Counted from the first letter of the stretch, positions 1 to 9,636 are shown. The stretch is 64,000 bases of DNA from an uncultured Cellulophaga sp. (GCA_947492955.1 CANLOV010000010.1:100122-164121); one strand, 5' to 3'. Numbers and translations: made by a program. Notes: generated by a model not told the origin, from the letters alone.

Positions 1-1
1 A

Positions 2-493
2 TGCGGAATGGATTATATCAGCAAGAAGTCTGTTAAGCCTAATATCATCGTATTTATTGATGGAGACTATTCTGATTACCCAGAAGAGTTAACTAAACTT
101 GTTAAACCAATAATAGATAACGAAGTAGATTTTGTAATTGGAGCAAGAACAAAAACACTAAGAGAAGATGGATCTATGACGCCACAGCAAATTTTTGGCA
201 ACAAACTAGCTACAACATTAATGAAATTATTCTTTAATGCTAAATTTACTGACCTTGGTCCCTTTAGAGCTATAAAATATGATAAATTATTAAGCCTAGA
301 GATGCAAGATCAAACTTATGGTTGGACGGTAGAAATGCAATTAAAAGCTTTGAAAAAAAAGCTAGCATATACCGAAATACCAGTACGTTATAAAAAAAGA
401 ATTGGAATATCCAAAGTATCTGGTACAGTAAAAGGTACTATCTTTGCAGGCATAAAAATCCTTGGTTGGATATTTAAATACAGTATAAAATAA
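2..493 (+). CDS. Family 2 glycosyltransferase, 5' truncated by the window edge
   Basis: The reading frame is already open at the left edge, so the first ATG at position 8 is probably internal. The visible 160 residues hold the GT2 metal/nucleotide-sugar motif (FIDGDYSDYPEEL), then GARTK and a C-terminal GPFRAIKYDKL segment. This is typical of dolichol-phosphate mannosyltransferase-like polyprenyl-phosphate glycosyltransferases. The likely role is transfer of a sugar from a nucleotide sugar to a lipid carrier or glycan at the inner membrane face. Its stop is one base from the start of the next glycosyltransferase, so the two are co-transcribed. The exact donor and acceptor cannot be read from the sequence. 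Confidence 0.85.
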   Translation, partial: CGMDYISKKSVKPNIIVFIDGDYSDYPEELTKLVKPIIDNEVDFVIGARTKTLREDGSMTPQQIFGNKLATTLMKLFFNAKFTDLGPFRAIKYDKLLSLEMQDQTYGWTVEMQLKALKKKLAYTEIPVRYKKRIGISKVSGTVKGTIFAGIKILGWIFKYSIK

Positions 494-494
494 T

Positions 495-1979
495 ATGGGA
501 CTAACTATTGCTTACTTAATCATTGTTGTATACACTATAGCATTACTATTGATTTTCTTTTATAGCTTGGCTCAGCTAAACTTACTTATTAACTATCTAG
601 GCAATAAAAAAAGAAACCAAGAAGCGCCAAAATATAATTTATTAGACGCTAAAGAAATTCCATACGTAACTATACAATTACCTGTATATAACGAGGAATA
701 CGTTATGGATCGTTTGCTAAAAAATATTGCAAAAATAGAGTATCCGGCTAACAAATTAGAAATACAAGTATTAGATGATTCTACAGATGATACGGTAATA
801 GATACCGCAAAACATATAGAAGAATTAAAAGCTACTGGTTTAGATATCTCTCATATTAGAAGAACTAACAGACAAGGATTTAAAGCAGGAGCCCTAAAAG
901 AAGGCTTAGAAATTGCAAAAGGTGATTTTATTGCCATATTCGATGCCGATTTTTTACCAGATGCAGATTGGCTAAAGAAAACTGTAGTTTATTTTAAAGA
1001 CGAAGAAATAGGTGTTGTACAAACACGCTGGGGACATATTAACAGAGATTATTCCACACTTACAAAAATACAAGCATTTGCTTTAGATGCCCACTTTACT
1101 TTAGAGCAAGTAGGTAGAAATTCTAAAGGACACTTTATTAATTTTAACGGAACAGCAGGCATCTGGCGTAAAGAATGTATTTTAGATGCAGGAAATTGGG
1201 AGGGAGATACACTAACAGAAGATTTAGATTTAAGCTATAGAGCACAACTTAAAAACTGGAAATTTAAGTATTTAGAAGATGTAGAAACTCCTGCAGAACT
1301 ACCTGTAGTTATTAGTGCTGCTCGTTCGCAACAATTTAGGTGGAACAAAGGTGGTGCCGAAAACTTTAGAAAATCGGTATTAAGTGTTATTGCTGCTAAA
1401 AACATTCCTTTTAAAACTAAGTTCCATGGTGTTATGCACCTACTAAATAGTTCTATGTTTTTATGTGTTTTTATAGTAGCTCTATTAAGTATTCCAATGC
1501 TATATATTAAAAACTCTTACGGACACTTAGGGTGGATTTTTGAGGTAACCAGTTTCTTTATTGTTAGTACTATTATACTATTTGTATGCTATTGGTTTAC
1601 CTATAAAAGTATACAAGGCAGTGGTTTTGATAAATTTATAGACTATATAAAACTATTCTTTACTTTTTTCTCTGTAGCACTAGGGTTTTCTTTACACAAC
1701 TCTTTAGCGGTATTAGAAGGCCATAGAGGAAAAAGAAGTGAGTTTGTAAGAACACCTAAGTTTAACATTAATAGTTTAAAAGACAGCTGGAAAGGCAATA
1801 AATATTTAGCAAAAAAGCTATCTCCTAACATGATATTAGAAGCAGCTTTAATGCTTTACTTCTTATTTGGAATGTATAGCGCTATCCCCTTAAATGATTA
1901 TGGATTATTTCCATTTCATTTTATGTTGTTCCTAGGTTTTGGATATGTATTTTTTAAATCCCTTACCGCAAAAGCATAA
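495..1979 (+). CDS. Cellulose-synthase-like membrane glycosyltransferase (GT2)
   Basis: 494 aa, complete. An N-terminal membrane helix (about residues 4-34) is followed by a cytosolic GT-A domain with the processive GT2 signature: DDSTDDT near residue 95, DADF near 155, TEDLDLSYR near 240 and QQFRW near 280. Several C-terminal membrane helices follow (about 310-410 and 450-490). This D,D,D,QxxRW layout belongs to beta-glycan synthases such as cellulose- or mannan-synthase-like enzymes. A role in polysaccharide synthesis coupled to export through its own membrane helices is inferred. It lies 1 bp after the preceding glycosyltransferase, forming a two-gene unit. The polymer made is unknown. Confidence 0.88.
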   Translation: MGLTIAYLIIVVYTIALLLIFFYSLAQLNLLINYLGNKKRNQEAPKYNLLDAKEIPYVTIQLPVYNEEYVMDRLLKNIAKIEYPANKLEIQVLDDSTDDTVIDTAKHIEELKATGLDISHIRRTNRQGFKAGALKEGLEIAKGDFIAIFDADFLPDADWLKKTVVYFKDEEIGVVQTRWGHINRDYSTLTKIQAFALDAHFTLEQVGRNSKGHFINFNGTAGIWRKECILDAGNWEGDTLTEDLDLSYRAQLKNWKFKYLEDVETPAELPVVISAARSQQFRWNKGGAENFRKSVLSVIAAKNIPFKTKFHGVMHLLNSSMFLCVFIVALLSIPMLYIKNSYGHLGWIFEVTSFFIVSTIILFVCYWFTYKSIQGSGFDKFIDYIKLFFTFFSVALGFSLHNSLAVLEGHRGKRSEFVRTPKFNINSLKDSWKGNKYLAKKLSPNMILEAALMLYFLFGMYSAIPLNDYGLFPFHFMLFLGFGYVFFKSLTAKA

Positions 1980-2138
1980 CTCTAAAATGTGTTTTCAGGT
2001 TAATTTATCTATTTTATATATTAGTCTTAAAACCTCAACAAGGAGGGTTATTGTTTAACCTTTAGAGATTCAATTACCAGATTCTTACATCGTATATTTC
2101 CCATTTTAAAATTTTACACTTAATATACTTACATCAAG

Positions 2139-2361
2139 GTAGCTCTTTAAAATATTTTACACCTATTTTTCTTTCAAAATATTATCGAAATTATTTTGAT
2201 AATAAGTATTATTATATAAATTTGGTAACAAGTATTATTATATAAATTTTGTAGGTATAAAGCGTACAGTAAAAAAATTAAATCTTATGAATTTACAAAA
2301 ATTAAATGTTCAAGAAATGAAAACTGAAGAATTAATGGAAACATCTGGTGGTGGTCTTTGG
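2139..2361 (+). repeat. Tandem duplication, copy 1 (promoter plus leader-peptide coding)
   Basis: This 223-bp segment is identical to 2673-2895. It covers the promoter region, the 5' UTR and the first 24 codons of a small peptide gene. Identity stops abruptly just after the double-glycine motif, where the two mature peptides diverge. Confidence 0.93.
2195..2224 (+). promoter_or_regulatory. Bacteroidota-type promoter for peptide gene 1
   Basis: TTTG at 2195-2198, an 18-bp gap and TAAATTTG at 2217-2224 match the Bacteroidota -33/-7 consensus (TTTG, about 17-23 bp, TAnnTTTG). A second A/T-rich near-copy of the -7 region follows at about 2230-2250. The expected transcript starts about 55 bp before the peptide ATG. 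Confidence 0.65.
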
Positions 2362-2436
2362 AGCACTTATTGGGATGTAATCCTGGATGGTGATAATTGG
2401 CAGTGGGCTGGTGCATATTGGGTTGGAATACTTTAG
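2287..2436 (+). CDS. Double-glycine-leader bacteriocin-like peptide 1
   Basis: 49 aa, too short for ordinary gene callers. The leader (MNLQKLNVQEMKTEEL...) ends in Gly-Gly-Gly at residues 21-23, the type of site cut by C39 peptidases. The remainder is about 27 residues and very rich in aromatics (GLWSTYWD at its start, YWVGIL at its end). A class II bacteriocin or microcin-like secreted peptide is inferred from the leader and from the C39 exporter and HlyD genes downstream. No homologue of the mature part is recognised. No immunity gene is obvious. Confidence 0.8.
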   Translation: MNLQKLNVQEMKTEELMETSGGGLWSTYWDVILDGDNWQWAGAYWVGIL

Positions 2437-2490
2437 TGGATTTATGTTTATAAACACACGTACTTCTTAATCATAAGGATTAAGCTTTAA

Positions 2491-2530
2491 ACGTCTAACT
2501 TTAGTAATTAAATTTACTAAAGTTAGACGT
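2491..2530 (+). terminator. Hairpin after peptide gene 1
   Basis: A perfect 16-bp inverted repeat (ACGTCTAACTTTAGTA and its complement) encloses an 8-nt loop, with a short T/A-rich tail. It lies about 55 bp after the peptide stop. A transcription terminator or a 3' stabilising stem is likely. Confidence 0.7.
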
Positions 2531-2672
2531 TTATAGTTTATATAAGTGAGCATAAATTGTTTTTACCCCCTAGCAGGAAAAAATTATTGTTTAATCTCTG
2601 AGAATATAATTCTCTAATACTTACATCATATATTTCTTTTTTGGATTTAATACCGTGTACACTTACATCGAT

Positions 2673-2895
2673 GTAGCTCTTTAAAATATTTTACACCTAT
2701 TTTTCTTTCAAAATATTATCGAAATTATTTTGATAATAAGTATTATTATATAAATTTGGTAACAAGTATTATTATATAAATTTTGTAGGTATAAAGCGTA
2801 CAGTAAAAAAATTAAATCTTATGAATTTACAAAAATTAAATGTTCAAGAAATGAAAACTGAAGAATTAATGGAAACATCTGGTGGTGGTCTTTGG
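2673..2895 (+). repeat. Tandem duplication, copy 2 (promoter plus leader-peptide coding)
   Basis: Exact copy of 2139-2361, offset by 534 bp. It gives peptide gene 2 the same promoter (TTTG at 2729-2732, TAAATTTG at 2751-2758) and the same leader. Confidence 0.93.
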
Positions 2896-2973
2896 GACAC
2901 TTATTGGGAGATAATGACGGACCCTAATAGCCATGCCTGGTTAATTGCAATAAGTCCCCTTGTTACATTTTGA
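2821..2973 (+). CDS. Double-glycine-leader bacteriocin-like peptide 2
   Basis: 50 aa. The first 24 residues are identical to peptide 1, including the Gly-Gly-Gly cleavage region. The predicted mature part is about 28 residues (starting GLWDTYWEIM, ending ISPLVTF). It diverges sharply from peptide 1 after GLW-TYW. A conserved leader with a diversified core suggests either a two-peptide bacteriocin or a recently duplicated and diversified one. Processing by the nearby C39 exporter is inferred. Confidence 0.8.
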   Translation: MNLQKLNVQEMKTEELMETSGGGLWDTYWEIMTDPNSHAWLIAISPLVTF

Positions 2974-3024
2974 TTTATAATATTGGCACTCGAACATCTT
3001 AAACATATAAATCAAGCTTTAAAT

Positions 3025-3062
3025 GTCTGACTTTTTAGTAATTAAATTTACTAAAGTCAGAC
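3025..3062 (+). terminator. Hairpin after peptide gene 2
   Basis: The stem GTCTGACTTTTTAGTA / TACTAAAGTCAGAC is a diverged version of the hairpin after peptide 1. It has the same ATTAAATT loop. Confidence 0.65.
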
Positions 3063-3269
3063 CTTTATGGTTTATATCGGTTAGCGTAAGTTTAATTTAA
3101 TCTTTTTTCTTGATTAATACAACCTAATACCTCAGCTATAAGTTTGAAGTAAATTTCACTAAACCAAACATAATAATTTAAGATATATCACCAAATTGTT
3201 AAAAAATAAAAGCTTAAAAGTTACTACTTGTTATTTTTTGTTATCGCTTTATTTACATTAAAAAAAACT

Positions 3270-4403
3270 ATGAACTTCAGTTCAGACCCAATATACAACC
3301 TCGAAAACCTTATTGCTAAAAATACAACCAAAAGCATTTCTATTTACTTAATGGTAGTTTTAGCACTTATTGTTACTTTAACATGTTTACCCTTTATTAA
3401 GATAGATATTAGCAAACAAAGTCGTGGTATTATACGTGCCAAACAAGACAATAGCCCATTAAGCAGTATTGTTAGTGGCAAACTAACCCAAGTTCGTTTA
3501 AAAAACAACCAACAGGTTAACAAAGGTGACACCCTATTAATTATTACCACAGATTATATAAGAGCGCAAGAAAAACTTAACGATTCTTTGTTAAAACAGG
3601 CAGAAATAGAGTTTATGGGTTACACAAATGTAATCAATAATAAACCGAAACTACTAAAGGATAACATCATAATTGATGACTATGAACGCTATTTGCTGCA
3701 GAAACAAGAGTTGGTGAGTAAAGTACAACAAGCAAAAATCAATTTTAATCGTTACGAACAGCTATTTAAAAAACAAATTGTTGCTCAAGTAGAATATGAA
3801 ACCTATAGGTACGGTTTAATATTCGCTAAGGAAGCTCTTAACAGTTTTATTAAACAACAAGAGGCACAGTGGCAAACTCAAAAACGTGAGATAGAAACCC
3901 AAATAAAAAACCTTAAAAGCAAGAAAGAGCAAATTATATCAGAGAGCAACAACTACGTACTTACTGCACCTATTTCTGGTACTTTAGAAAATGTTTTAGG
4001 CTTACAAGACGGCTCTTTTGTTAACGCTTCACAGATTATTGCAACAATTTCTCCTAACAGTAATTTAATTGTAGAAAACACAGTTTCTCCAACAGATATT
4101 GGTTTATTAAAAATTGGTCAGGATGTAAAATTTCAACTGGACGCCTTTAACTACAATCAATGGGGAATGCTCGAGGGAAAGGTCATAGACATAGATAAAA
4201 ATATAACCGTACAAGACAATTCTGCTTTTTTTAAAGTACGCTCTAGCCTAAATTCTAAACAATTAACACTTAAAAATGGTTACACAACCAATATTTCAAA
4301 AGGGATGACATTAACCACACGCTATTTTATAACACGCAGAAGTTTATATGAATTGCTATTTGATAAGGTAGATGATTGGTTTAACCCTAAAATCCTTGAT
4401 TAG
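3270..4403 (+). CDS. HlyD-type membrane fusion protein of a peptide exporter
   Basis: 377 aa from the ATG at 3270. An upstream in-frame extension to 3228 begins with a non-ATG codon and is less likely. There is one membrane helix at about residues 22-45, then a lipoyl-like half (GKLTQVRLKNNQQVNKGD), a long helical hairpin (about 90-220), the returning half (LTAPISGTLENVLGLQDG) and a C-terminal beta domain. This is the layout of HlyD/EmrA-type periplasmic adaptors, which link an inner-membrane ABC exporter to an outer-membrane channel. The gene sits between the double-glycine peptides and the C39 ABC transporter. No TolC-like gene is seen nearby, so a channel encoded elsewhere is inferred. Confidence 0.88.
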   Translation: MNFSSDPIYNLENLIAKNTTKSISIYLMVVLALIVTLTCLPFIKIDISKQSRGIIRAKQDNSPLSSIVSGKLTQVRLKNNQQVNKGDTLLIITTDYIRAQEKLNDSLLKQAEIEFMGYTNVINNKPKLLKDNIIIDDYERYLLQKQELVSKVQQAKINFNRYEQLFKKQIVAQVEYETYRYGLIFAKEALNSFIKQQEAQWQTQKREIETQIKNLKSKKEQIISESNNYVLTAPISGTLENVLGLQDGSFVNASQIIATISPNSNLIVENTVSPTDIGLLKIGQDVKFQLDAFNYNQWGMLEGKVIDIDKNITVQDNSAFFKVRSSLNSKQLTLKNGYTTNISKGMTLTTRYFITRRSLYELLFDKVDDWFNPKILD

Positions 4404-4469
4404 TGGATTGTATTAATGTATTAAAGTTCTGAAATTAAAAATCGATACTCGTTACTCTAAATTCTTAAA

Positions 4470-6620
4470 ATGCCAAGCATAAAAATAAAACAACACGACA
4501 TTAAAGATTGCGGAGCAACATGTTTAGCATCTATTGGCAATCATTTTGGAATTAATATACCTATTGCCAGAATACGACAGTTTGCTAATACTGATAAACG
4601 AGGCACAAATGTTTTAGGCATTATTGAAGCTGCAGAAAAAATGGGTTTTATAGCCAAAGGGGTAAAAGGAGATTTAGACTCAATACCAAAAATACCTCTA
4701 CCCGCTATTGCACACGTGGTTGTTGGTAAACAATTGCACCATTTTGTGGTTATATATAAAGTAACTAAAAAGAGTATCCAAGTTATGGATCCTGCAAATG
4801 GGAAACTAATCACCTATAGTTATGAAGATTTCAAAAAAATATGGACAGGAGTTTTAATATTATTTGCCAAAAATGATGATTTTAAAAACATAAATAAAAA
4901 AACCAGTGCCTTTAAACGCTTTTGGGATTTAATACAACCCCATAAAACCACTTTAACACAAGCCCTTTTTGGAGCTATAGTTTTTACAATACTTGGTTTA
5001 GCCATGTCTATTTATGTTCAAAAAATAACAGATTATGTATTGGTTGGTGCAAACCGAAAATTACTAAACCTGTTAAGTATTGTTATGGTTGCTGTTATTT
5101 TGCTACAGGCTTATATTGGTAGTAAAAAGAGTGTTTTTGTTCTTAAAACCGGGCAGTTGATAGATGCCAAGCTAATTTTAGGATACTACAAACATTTGCT
5201 CCAGTTACCGCAACGCTTTTTTGACACTATGCAAATAGGTGAAATTACCTCAAGAATAAATGACGCAGTAAAAATTCGCACTTTTATAAACAACGTTGCC
5301 ATAGATATGCTGGTAAATATTTTTATAGTAGTCTTTGCATTCGCTCTAATGTTTTCGTATTACTGGAAATTAGCATTGGTTATTTTATTGGTTATTCCGT
5401 TTTATATATTAGTTTATTATTTAATGAATCGGTTTAACAAAAAAGTAGAACGTAAACTCATGGAAAATACTGCTGAACTTCAAACGCAATTAGTAGAAAG
5501 TATTACACATGCAAGAACTGTTAAAGAGTTTGGTATTGAAGAATTTTCGAATGTTAAAACTGAAAATCGATTTGTAAGACTATTATTTACTACTTATAAA
5601 TCTGGTCTAAATGATATCTTCTCTGGAACTTCAACACAGTTTTTGGCATCCATTTTTACTGTTATTTTACTATGGATAGGTTCTGGTTATGTATTGGACA
5701 ATGAGATTACCACAGGAGAATTATTTTCATTTTATGCCCTTATTGGATATTTTACATCTCCTGTTGCCTCTTTGGTTGGGATGAATAAAACTATTCAAAA
5801 TGCATTAATTGCAGCTGACAGGTTATTTGAAATTATGGATTTAGAACGTGAAGAAACAGAAAATAAAATCAATCTTACCAAAGAAAACCTTGGAGATATT
5901 GCTTTTGAAAATGTATCATTTAGATATGGCTCAAGAACAAACGTATTTAACAGTTTTAATGTTACCGTTAAAAAAGGACAAACAACAGCAATTGTTGGAG
6001 AAAGTGGAAGTGGAAAAACAACACTTATCGCTTTACTCCAAAATTTATACCCTATTAAAGAAGGCAAAATACATATTGGAGATTACGATTTAAAACATAT
6101 TCATTACAAAAGTTTAAGACAACTTATTGGCGTTATACCACAACAATTTAATTTATTTTCTGGTACAATCATAGAAAATATTGCATTAGGACAAAATTTT
6201 CCTGACATGCAGCGTATTCTCGAATTATCTAATAAACTGGATATCACAAAATTTGTGGAAAAATTACCCAATGGCTTTGAAACTCAAATAGGAGAAAATG
6301 GAGCAATGTTATCAGGAGGTCAAAAACAACGTATTGCAATTGCAAGAGCCTTATATAAAAATCCTGAAATATTATTAATGGACGAAGCAACGTCTGCTCT
6401 CGATACACATGCCGAAACTATTGTAAAACAAGTTATTGACGATTTCAAATCACATGGTAAAACAGTTATAGTAATCGCGCATAGATTAAGTACTATAGCA
6501 AATTCCGACACTATTTTGGTTATGAAAAATGGATTAATTGTAGAGCAAGGAAATCATAATAATCTACTATCCAAAAAAGGTAAGTATTTTGAACTTTGGA
6601 ATAAACAAAGCTTAGTTTAA
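4470..6620 (+). CDS. C39-peptidase ABC exporter (bacteriocin processing and secretion)
   Basis: 716 aa. The N-terminal C39 peptidase (about 1-130) has the catalytic Cys14 in KDCGATCLAS, the His region HHFVVIYKV and the Asp region MDPANGK. A six-helix exporter domain (about 155-430) follows. The ATPase has Walker A GESGSGKTT at about 510, signature LSGGQKQR at about 614 and Walker B ILLMDEAT at about 634. Such proteins cleave leaders after Gly-Gly and pump the mature peptide across the inner membrane. The two small Gly-Gly peptides upstream are the obvious substrates, and the HlyD-type gene 66 bp upstream is the partner. Family assignment is certain; the substrate is inferred from context. Confidence 0.95.
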   Translation: MPSIKIKQHDIKDCGATCLASIGNHFGINIPIARIRQFANTDKRGTNVLGIIEAAEKMGFIAKGVKGDLDSIPKIPLPAIAHVVVGKQLHHFVVIYKVTKKSIQVMDPANGKLITYSYEDFKKIWTGVLILFAKNDDFKNINKKTSAFKRFWDLIQPHKTTLTQALFGAIVFTILGLAMSIYVQKITDYVLVGANRKLLNLLSIVMVAVILLQAYIGSKKSVFVLKTGQLIDAKLILGYYKHLLQLPQRFFDTMQIGEITSRINDAVKIRTFINNVAIDMLVNIFIVVFAFALMFSYYWKLALVILLVIPFYILVYYLMNRFNKKVERKLMENTAELQTQLVESITHARTVKEFGIEEFSNVKTENRFVRLLFTTYKSGLNDIFSGTSTQFLASIFTVILLWIGSGYVLDNEITTGELFSFYALIGYFTSPVASLVGMNKTIQNALIAADRLFEIMDLEREETENKINLTKENLGDIAFENVSFRYGSRTNVFNSFNVTVKKGQTTAIVGESGSGKTTLIALLQNLYPIKEGKIHIGDYDLKHIHYKSLRQLIGVIPQQFNLFSGTIIENIALGQNFPDMQRILELSNKLDITKFVEKLPNGFETQIGENGAMLSGGQKQRIAIARALYKNPEILLMDEATSALDTHAETIVKQVIDDFKSHGKTVIVIAHRLSTIANSDTILVMKNGLIVEQGNHNNLLSKKGKYFELWNKQSLV

Positions 6621-6909
6621 ACCAAATTTAGATTGTTTTAAGTATATAAAATTAGTTTCCTACTATATCAAAAAAGCTCTTATTTAGGCTAATAAGAAAG
6701 TATTAATGGCATCTAAAAAACATTAATTATTTATCTGTAGGTTATATAATGGATTCCTAACATTATTTTTAGAATTCTTATAGAAAGTAAATTTCTCCGA
6801 GGCAAGCCCACAGAGCATTTTAGAGGACCACGTTTTCAAACTTTAAACATTTACTGACGAGGCAAGCCTCGAGGTATTTACCCAATAGAGAATAAAAGCA
6901 GTCTAGGAT
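6621..6909. other. Intergenic region with small palindromic repeats
   Basis: No gene is visible. CGAGGCAAGCC occurs at about 6798 and again at about 6859, the second time as the palindrome GAGGC-AA-GCCTC. This resembles a dispersed short repeat. The segment separates convergent genes, and a hairpin with AGCAGTCTA / TTAGACTGCT arms at about 6898-6927 overlaps the 3' end of the minus-strand gene. Confidence 0.5.
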
Positions 6910-8076
6910 TTATTTCTTAGACTGCTTTTTCATTATTTTAAGTACCTCTTTACTAAAAGACAAACTATCTGCATCTGTTTTTTCTTCTAACTGGCGCTTA
7001 ATATATTCCTTGCGCTTTTTTGTTAGCTCTTTTAACTTTACAATATTAGTATCTCTTTTAGTAATTAACCCGTTTACATAAGATTTTTTCTGTGCTATGG
7101 TTTGCCCCTTTAATTCGCTTGGTAACTCATCTTCTTCTATATCTTCTATAGCTATTTTCCCTTCTTTATAATCTTTTACAATTTCCTTAGTTCCCATCCA
7201 AGATTTTTCTCCAGACTTACTAGTTTTATAAGATGCTCTAGCGCTATTAGCGGTAGCTGATGCTTTATCATACACCTCCATAGATTTTTCTTTTTTAGCC
7301 ATATTACTTGTGCGTTCTTCTTGCTTTCCATAATACAATCTAGATTCATCTATTTCTTTTGAAACAGTATTAATCTCATCATCATAAGGTGTTTCTGTAA
7401 CATAATCTGTTGCATCTTGGTCTAACCTTAAAAACGACCCGTTTGTACAAGAGGCCATTTTCTTAAAATGCGGAATTGCTTCTGTACAACTATTACCTAA
7501 TTTAATAGTGTTAATTATGATTCCTTTTTCAGCTGCTTTTAAACAACTTTTGGTATAACTTACATCGTCTCTATAATCCATATGTGGCGGACAGTCACCA
7601 ACCACAAAAATTGTTTTATATATTTTATCTGTAGACCATTGCATATCCGAAACAGCCTCGTGAAGTGCTTGGTTTACACTTTCAGGAGAGTCTCCACCAC
7701 CATCAGCATTCATTTCTAAGAGGTCTGCATATACCTCATCTAAATCTGTAGTAAGTGCTATAGACTTAGTTACAAAGGCATCTCCCCTATCTCTATAAAA
7801 CACCATACCCATTTTTAAGGTATCTATTTCGTTACTCTGTGCCAAATCTGATACAATATCCCATATTTTTTCTTTTGCAGTACCTATTAAGCCACTCATA
7901 CTACCTGTAGCATCTAAACAGAAAACAATTTCTGCATTTTCACCTTTGTCTTTTTTTACAACAACTGTTTGCGCTAAAACTTCTTGTTGTTTATTTTTTT
8001 CTTGGTCTTTACTTTTTACTTCTTTACAACTAAAGAATAGCAGAAGAAGTGAACTAAAAATAATGTGTTTGTACAT
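6910..8076 (-). CDS. von Willebrand factor A domain lipoprotein
   Basis: 388 aa. A lipoprotein signal with Cys17 (LLFFSC) is followed by a charged linker and a vWA domain starting near residue 48. The metal-ion-dependent adhesion site is complete at its core (DATGSMS, residues 55-61), with the later acidic and Thr regions DGGGDSPESV and VVGDCPPH. The C-terminal third is Lys/Glu-rich and probably helical. Such proteins bind ligands or partners through a divalent metal at the cell envelope. It is convergent with the exporter gene and divergent from the glycosyltransferase that follows, so it stands alone. The specific partner is unknown. Confidence 0.85.
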   Translation of the reverse strand: MYKHIIFSSLLLLFFSCKEVKSKDQEKNKQQEVLAQTVVVKKDKGENAEIVFCLDATGSMSGLIGTAKEKIWDIVSDLAQSNEIDTLKMGMVFYRDRGDAFVTKSIALTTDLDEVYADLLEMNADGGGDSPESVNQALHEAVSDMQWSTDKIYKTIFVVGDCPPHMDYRDDVSYTKSCLKAAEKGIIINTIKLGNSCTEAIPHFKKMASCTNGSFLRLDQDATDYVTETPYDDEINTVSKEIDESRLYYGKQEERTSNMAKKEKSMEVYDKASATANSARASYKTSKSGEKSWMGTKEIVKDYKEGKIAIEDIEEDELPSELKGQTIAQKKSYVNGLITKRDTNIVKLKELTKKRKEYIKRQLEEKTDADSLSFSKEVLKIMKKQSKK

Positions 8077-8228
8077 GTTTTTTTTATTTAAAACTATGCA
8101 ACTACAGAAACTCCATAAAGTAAAAATGAGTAATCCATACTCTTGAGTAAGTAAACTATAACTTATAGTTAGTTTCTATTATAAATTTTCTCTCAAAAGT
8201 TATAAATTAGAGCTTTTAAAATACTAGA

Positions 8229-9590
8229 ATGTCTAAAGCGCTTATAAAGTACTGGGAACTGCATAAAATTCCAATATTAATTAGTATTCTAAGTATTCTT
8301 TTTTATGGAATTTTTGCTTACAATCTACACAGAACAGAATTTATAAAGTTAGTATTACTTTTTGTAGCCTTATTTTATTCTTGCTATAAATTAATTCAGT
8401 TTAAAAAATGGAACCCTAAATTTTTATTAGCCATAGGTATTCTCTTTAGGTTAGTATTTATTATTGCCACGCCTAACTTATCACAAGATTTCTATCGTTT
8501 TATATGGGACGGAGAATTAGTAGGTCATGGTATTAATCCTTATTTACAAATCCCTAATGTACTAATAGAACAAAAAGATATAATAGTAGCCAATGCTCAG
8601 GAATTATATCTGGGCATGGGAAGTTTAAGCCCTAAGCATTTCTCTAACTACCCACCATTAAATCAGTTCCTATTTGCTATAGCAGCGCTATTATCTGGCA
8701 AAACCATTTTTGGTGCCATTACAGTTATGCGTATTTTTATTATACTGGCAGATATTGGCATTCTATATTTTGGAAGTAAGCTTCTTAAAAACCTTAATCG
8801 CCCCCCTCATCTTATATTTTGGTATTTTTTAAATCCGCTTATTATTATAGAGCTTACAGGGAACCTTCATTTCGAAGGGGTAATGCTATTCTTTTTTATC
8901 TGGTCTCTCTATTTAGTATCAAAAAACAAATGGAAATTAGGCGCAGTAATTTATGCGCTTTCTATCTGTATAAAACTAGTTCCTCTATTATTTTTACCAC
9001 TATTTCTAAATCATTTTAAATTTAAAAAAGCAGCACTTTTCTATATTATCATAGGAGTTACTTGTACAATACTATTACTTCCATTTTTTTCTTCAGAATT
9101 TATAACTAATTACTCTGCCACAGTAGGGCTATGGTTTTCTAATTTTGAATTTAATGCAGGCATATACAATTTTATAAAACAAGTGGCTATTGTATTTGAC
9201 GCTAAGCCTTGGGAACTCATAAAAACCTATGGAAAAATAACACCTATACTCACCATTATTATTGTTTTTCTTTTTACTTTCCTTAGAAATAACCGCAAAA
9301 CAACAACACTTATTACTTCAATGCTTTGGGTATTAAGTTGTTATTATTTTTTATCTGCTACAGTACACCCTTGGTATATTGCTTTTATAATACTACTTAC
9401 TGTTTTTACTAAATTTAGATTTTCGCTAGTATGGTCTTTTGCAGTAGTTTTAAGTTATTACGCCTATTCTAGAGTAGATTTTCAAGAAAATTTGTGGTTA
9501 TTAACCATAGAATATCTTTTAGTTTTTGGGTATTTAGGTTACGAACTATTTACTTTACATAACAAAAACAAGCTTTTTTGTAAAAATTAA
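8229..9590 (+). CDS. Polytopic GT-C-type (GT87-like) glycosyltransferase
   Basis: 453 aa with about 10-12 hydrophobic segments. The first periplasmic loop carries the acidic motif SQDFYRFIWDG (residues about 85-95) followed by GINPY. This is typical of polyprenol-phosphate-sugar-dependent mannosyl- or glycosyltransferases of the GT87/DUF2029 group. Such enzymes take the sugar from a lipid carrier, which would fit the polyprenyl-phosphate GT2 enzyme at the left edge, although the two are not in one operon. The acceptor is unknown. Confidence 0.78.
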   Translation: MSKALIKYWELHKIPILISILSILFYGIFAYNLHRTEFIKLVLLFVALFYSCYKLIQFKKWNPKFLLAIGILFRLVFIIATPNLSQDFYRFIWDGELVGHGINPYLQIPNVLIEQKDIIVANAQELYLGMGSLSPKHFSNYPPLNQFLFAIAALLSGKTIFGAITVMRIFIILADIGILYFGSKLLKNLNRPPHLIFWYFLNPLIIIELTGNLHFEGVMLFFFIWSLYLVSKNKWKLGAVIYALSICIKLVPLLFLPLFLNHFKFKKAALFYIIIGVTCTILLLPFFSSEFITNYSATVGLWFSNFEFNAGIYNFIKQVAIVFDAKPWELIKTYGKITPILTIIIVFLFTFLRNNRKTTTLITSMLWVLSCYYFLSATVHPWYIAFIILLTVFTKFRFSLVWSFAVVLSYYAYSRVDFQENLWLLTIEYLLVFGYLGYELFTLHNKNKLFCKN

Positions 9591-9597
9591 CCATCTC

Positions 9598-9629
9598 TTG
9601 TTATTAAATCGATTTTATTTGTATTTTTG
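9598..9629 (+). promoter_or_regulatory. Probable promoter of the arginine/proline operon
   Basis: TTG at 9598-9600 and TATTTTTG at 9622-9629, 21 bp apart, fit the Bacteroidota TTTG/TAnnTTTG consensus. Transcription would start close to the leader-peptide ATG at 9637, giving a very short or absent 5' UTR. Confidence 0.55.
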
Positions 9630-9636
9630 CGCTGTA

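Noticed and set aside
6798..6870. CGAGGCAAGCC repeats as an insertion-sequence end
   Set aside because: There is no transposase gene, target duplication or long terminal repeat nearby.
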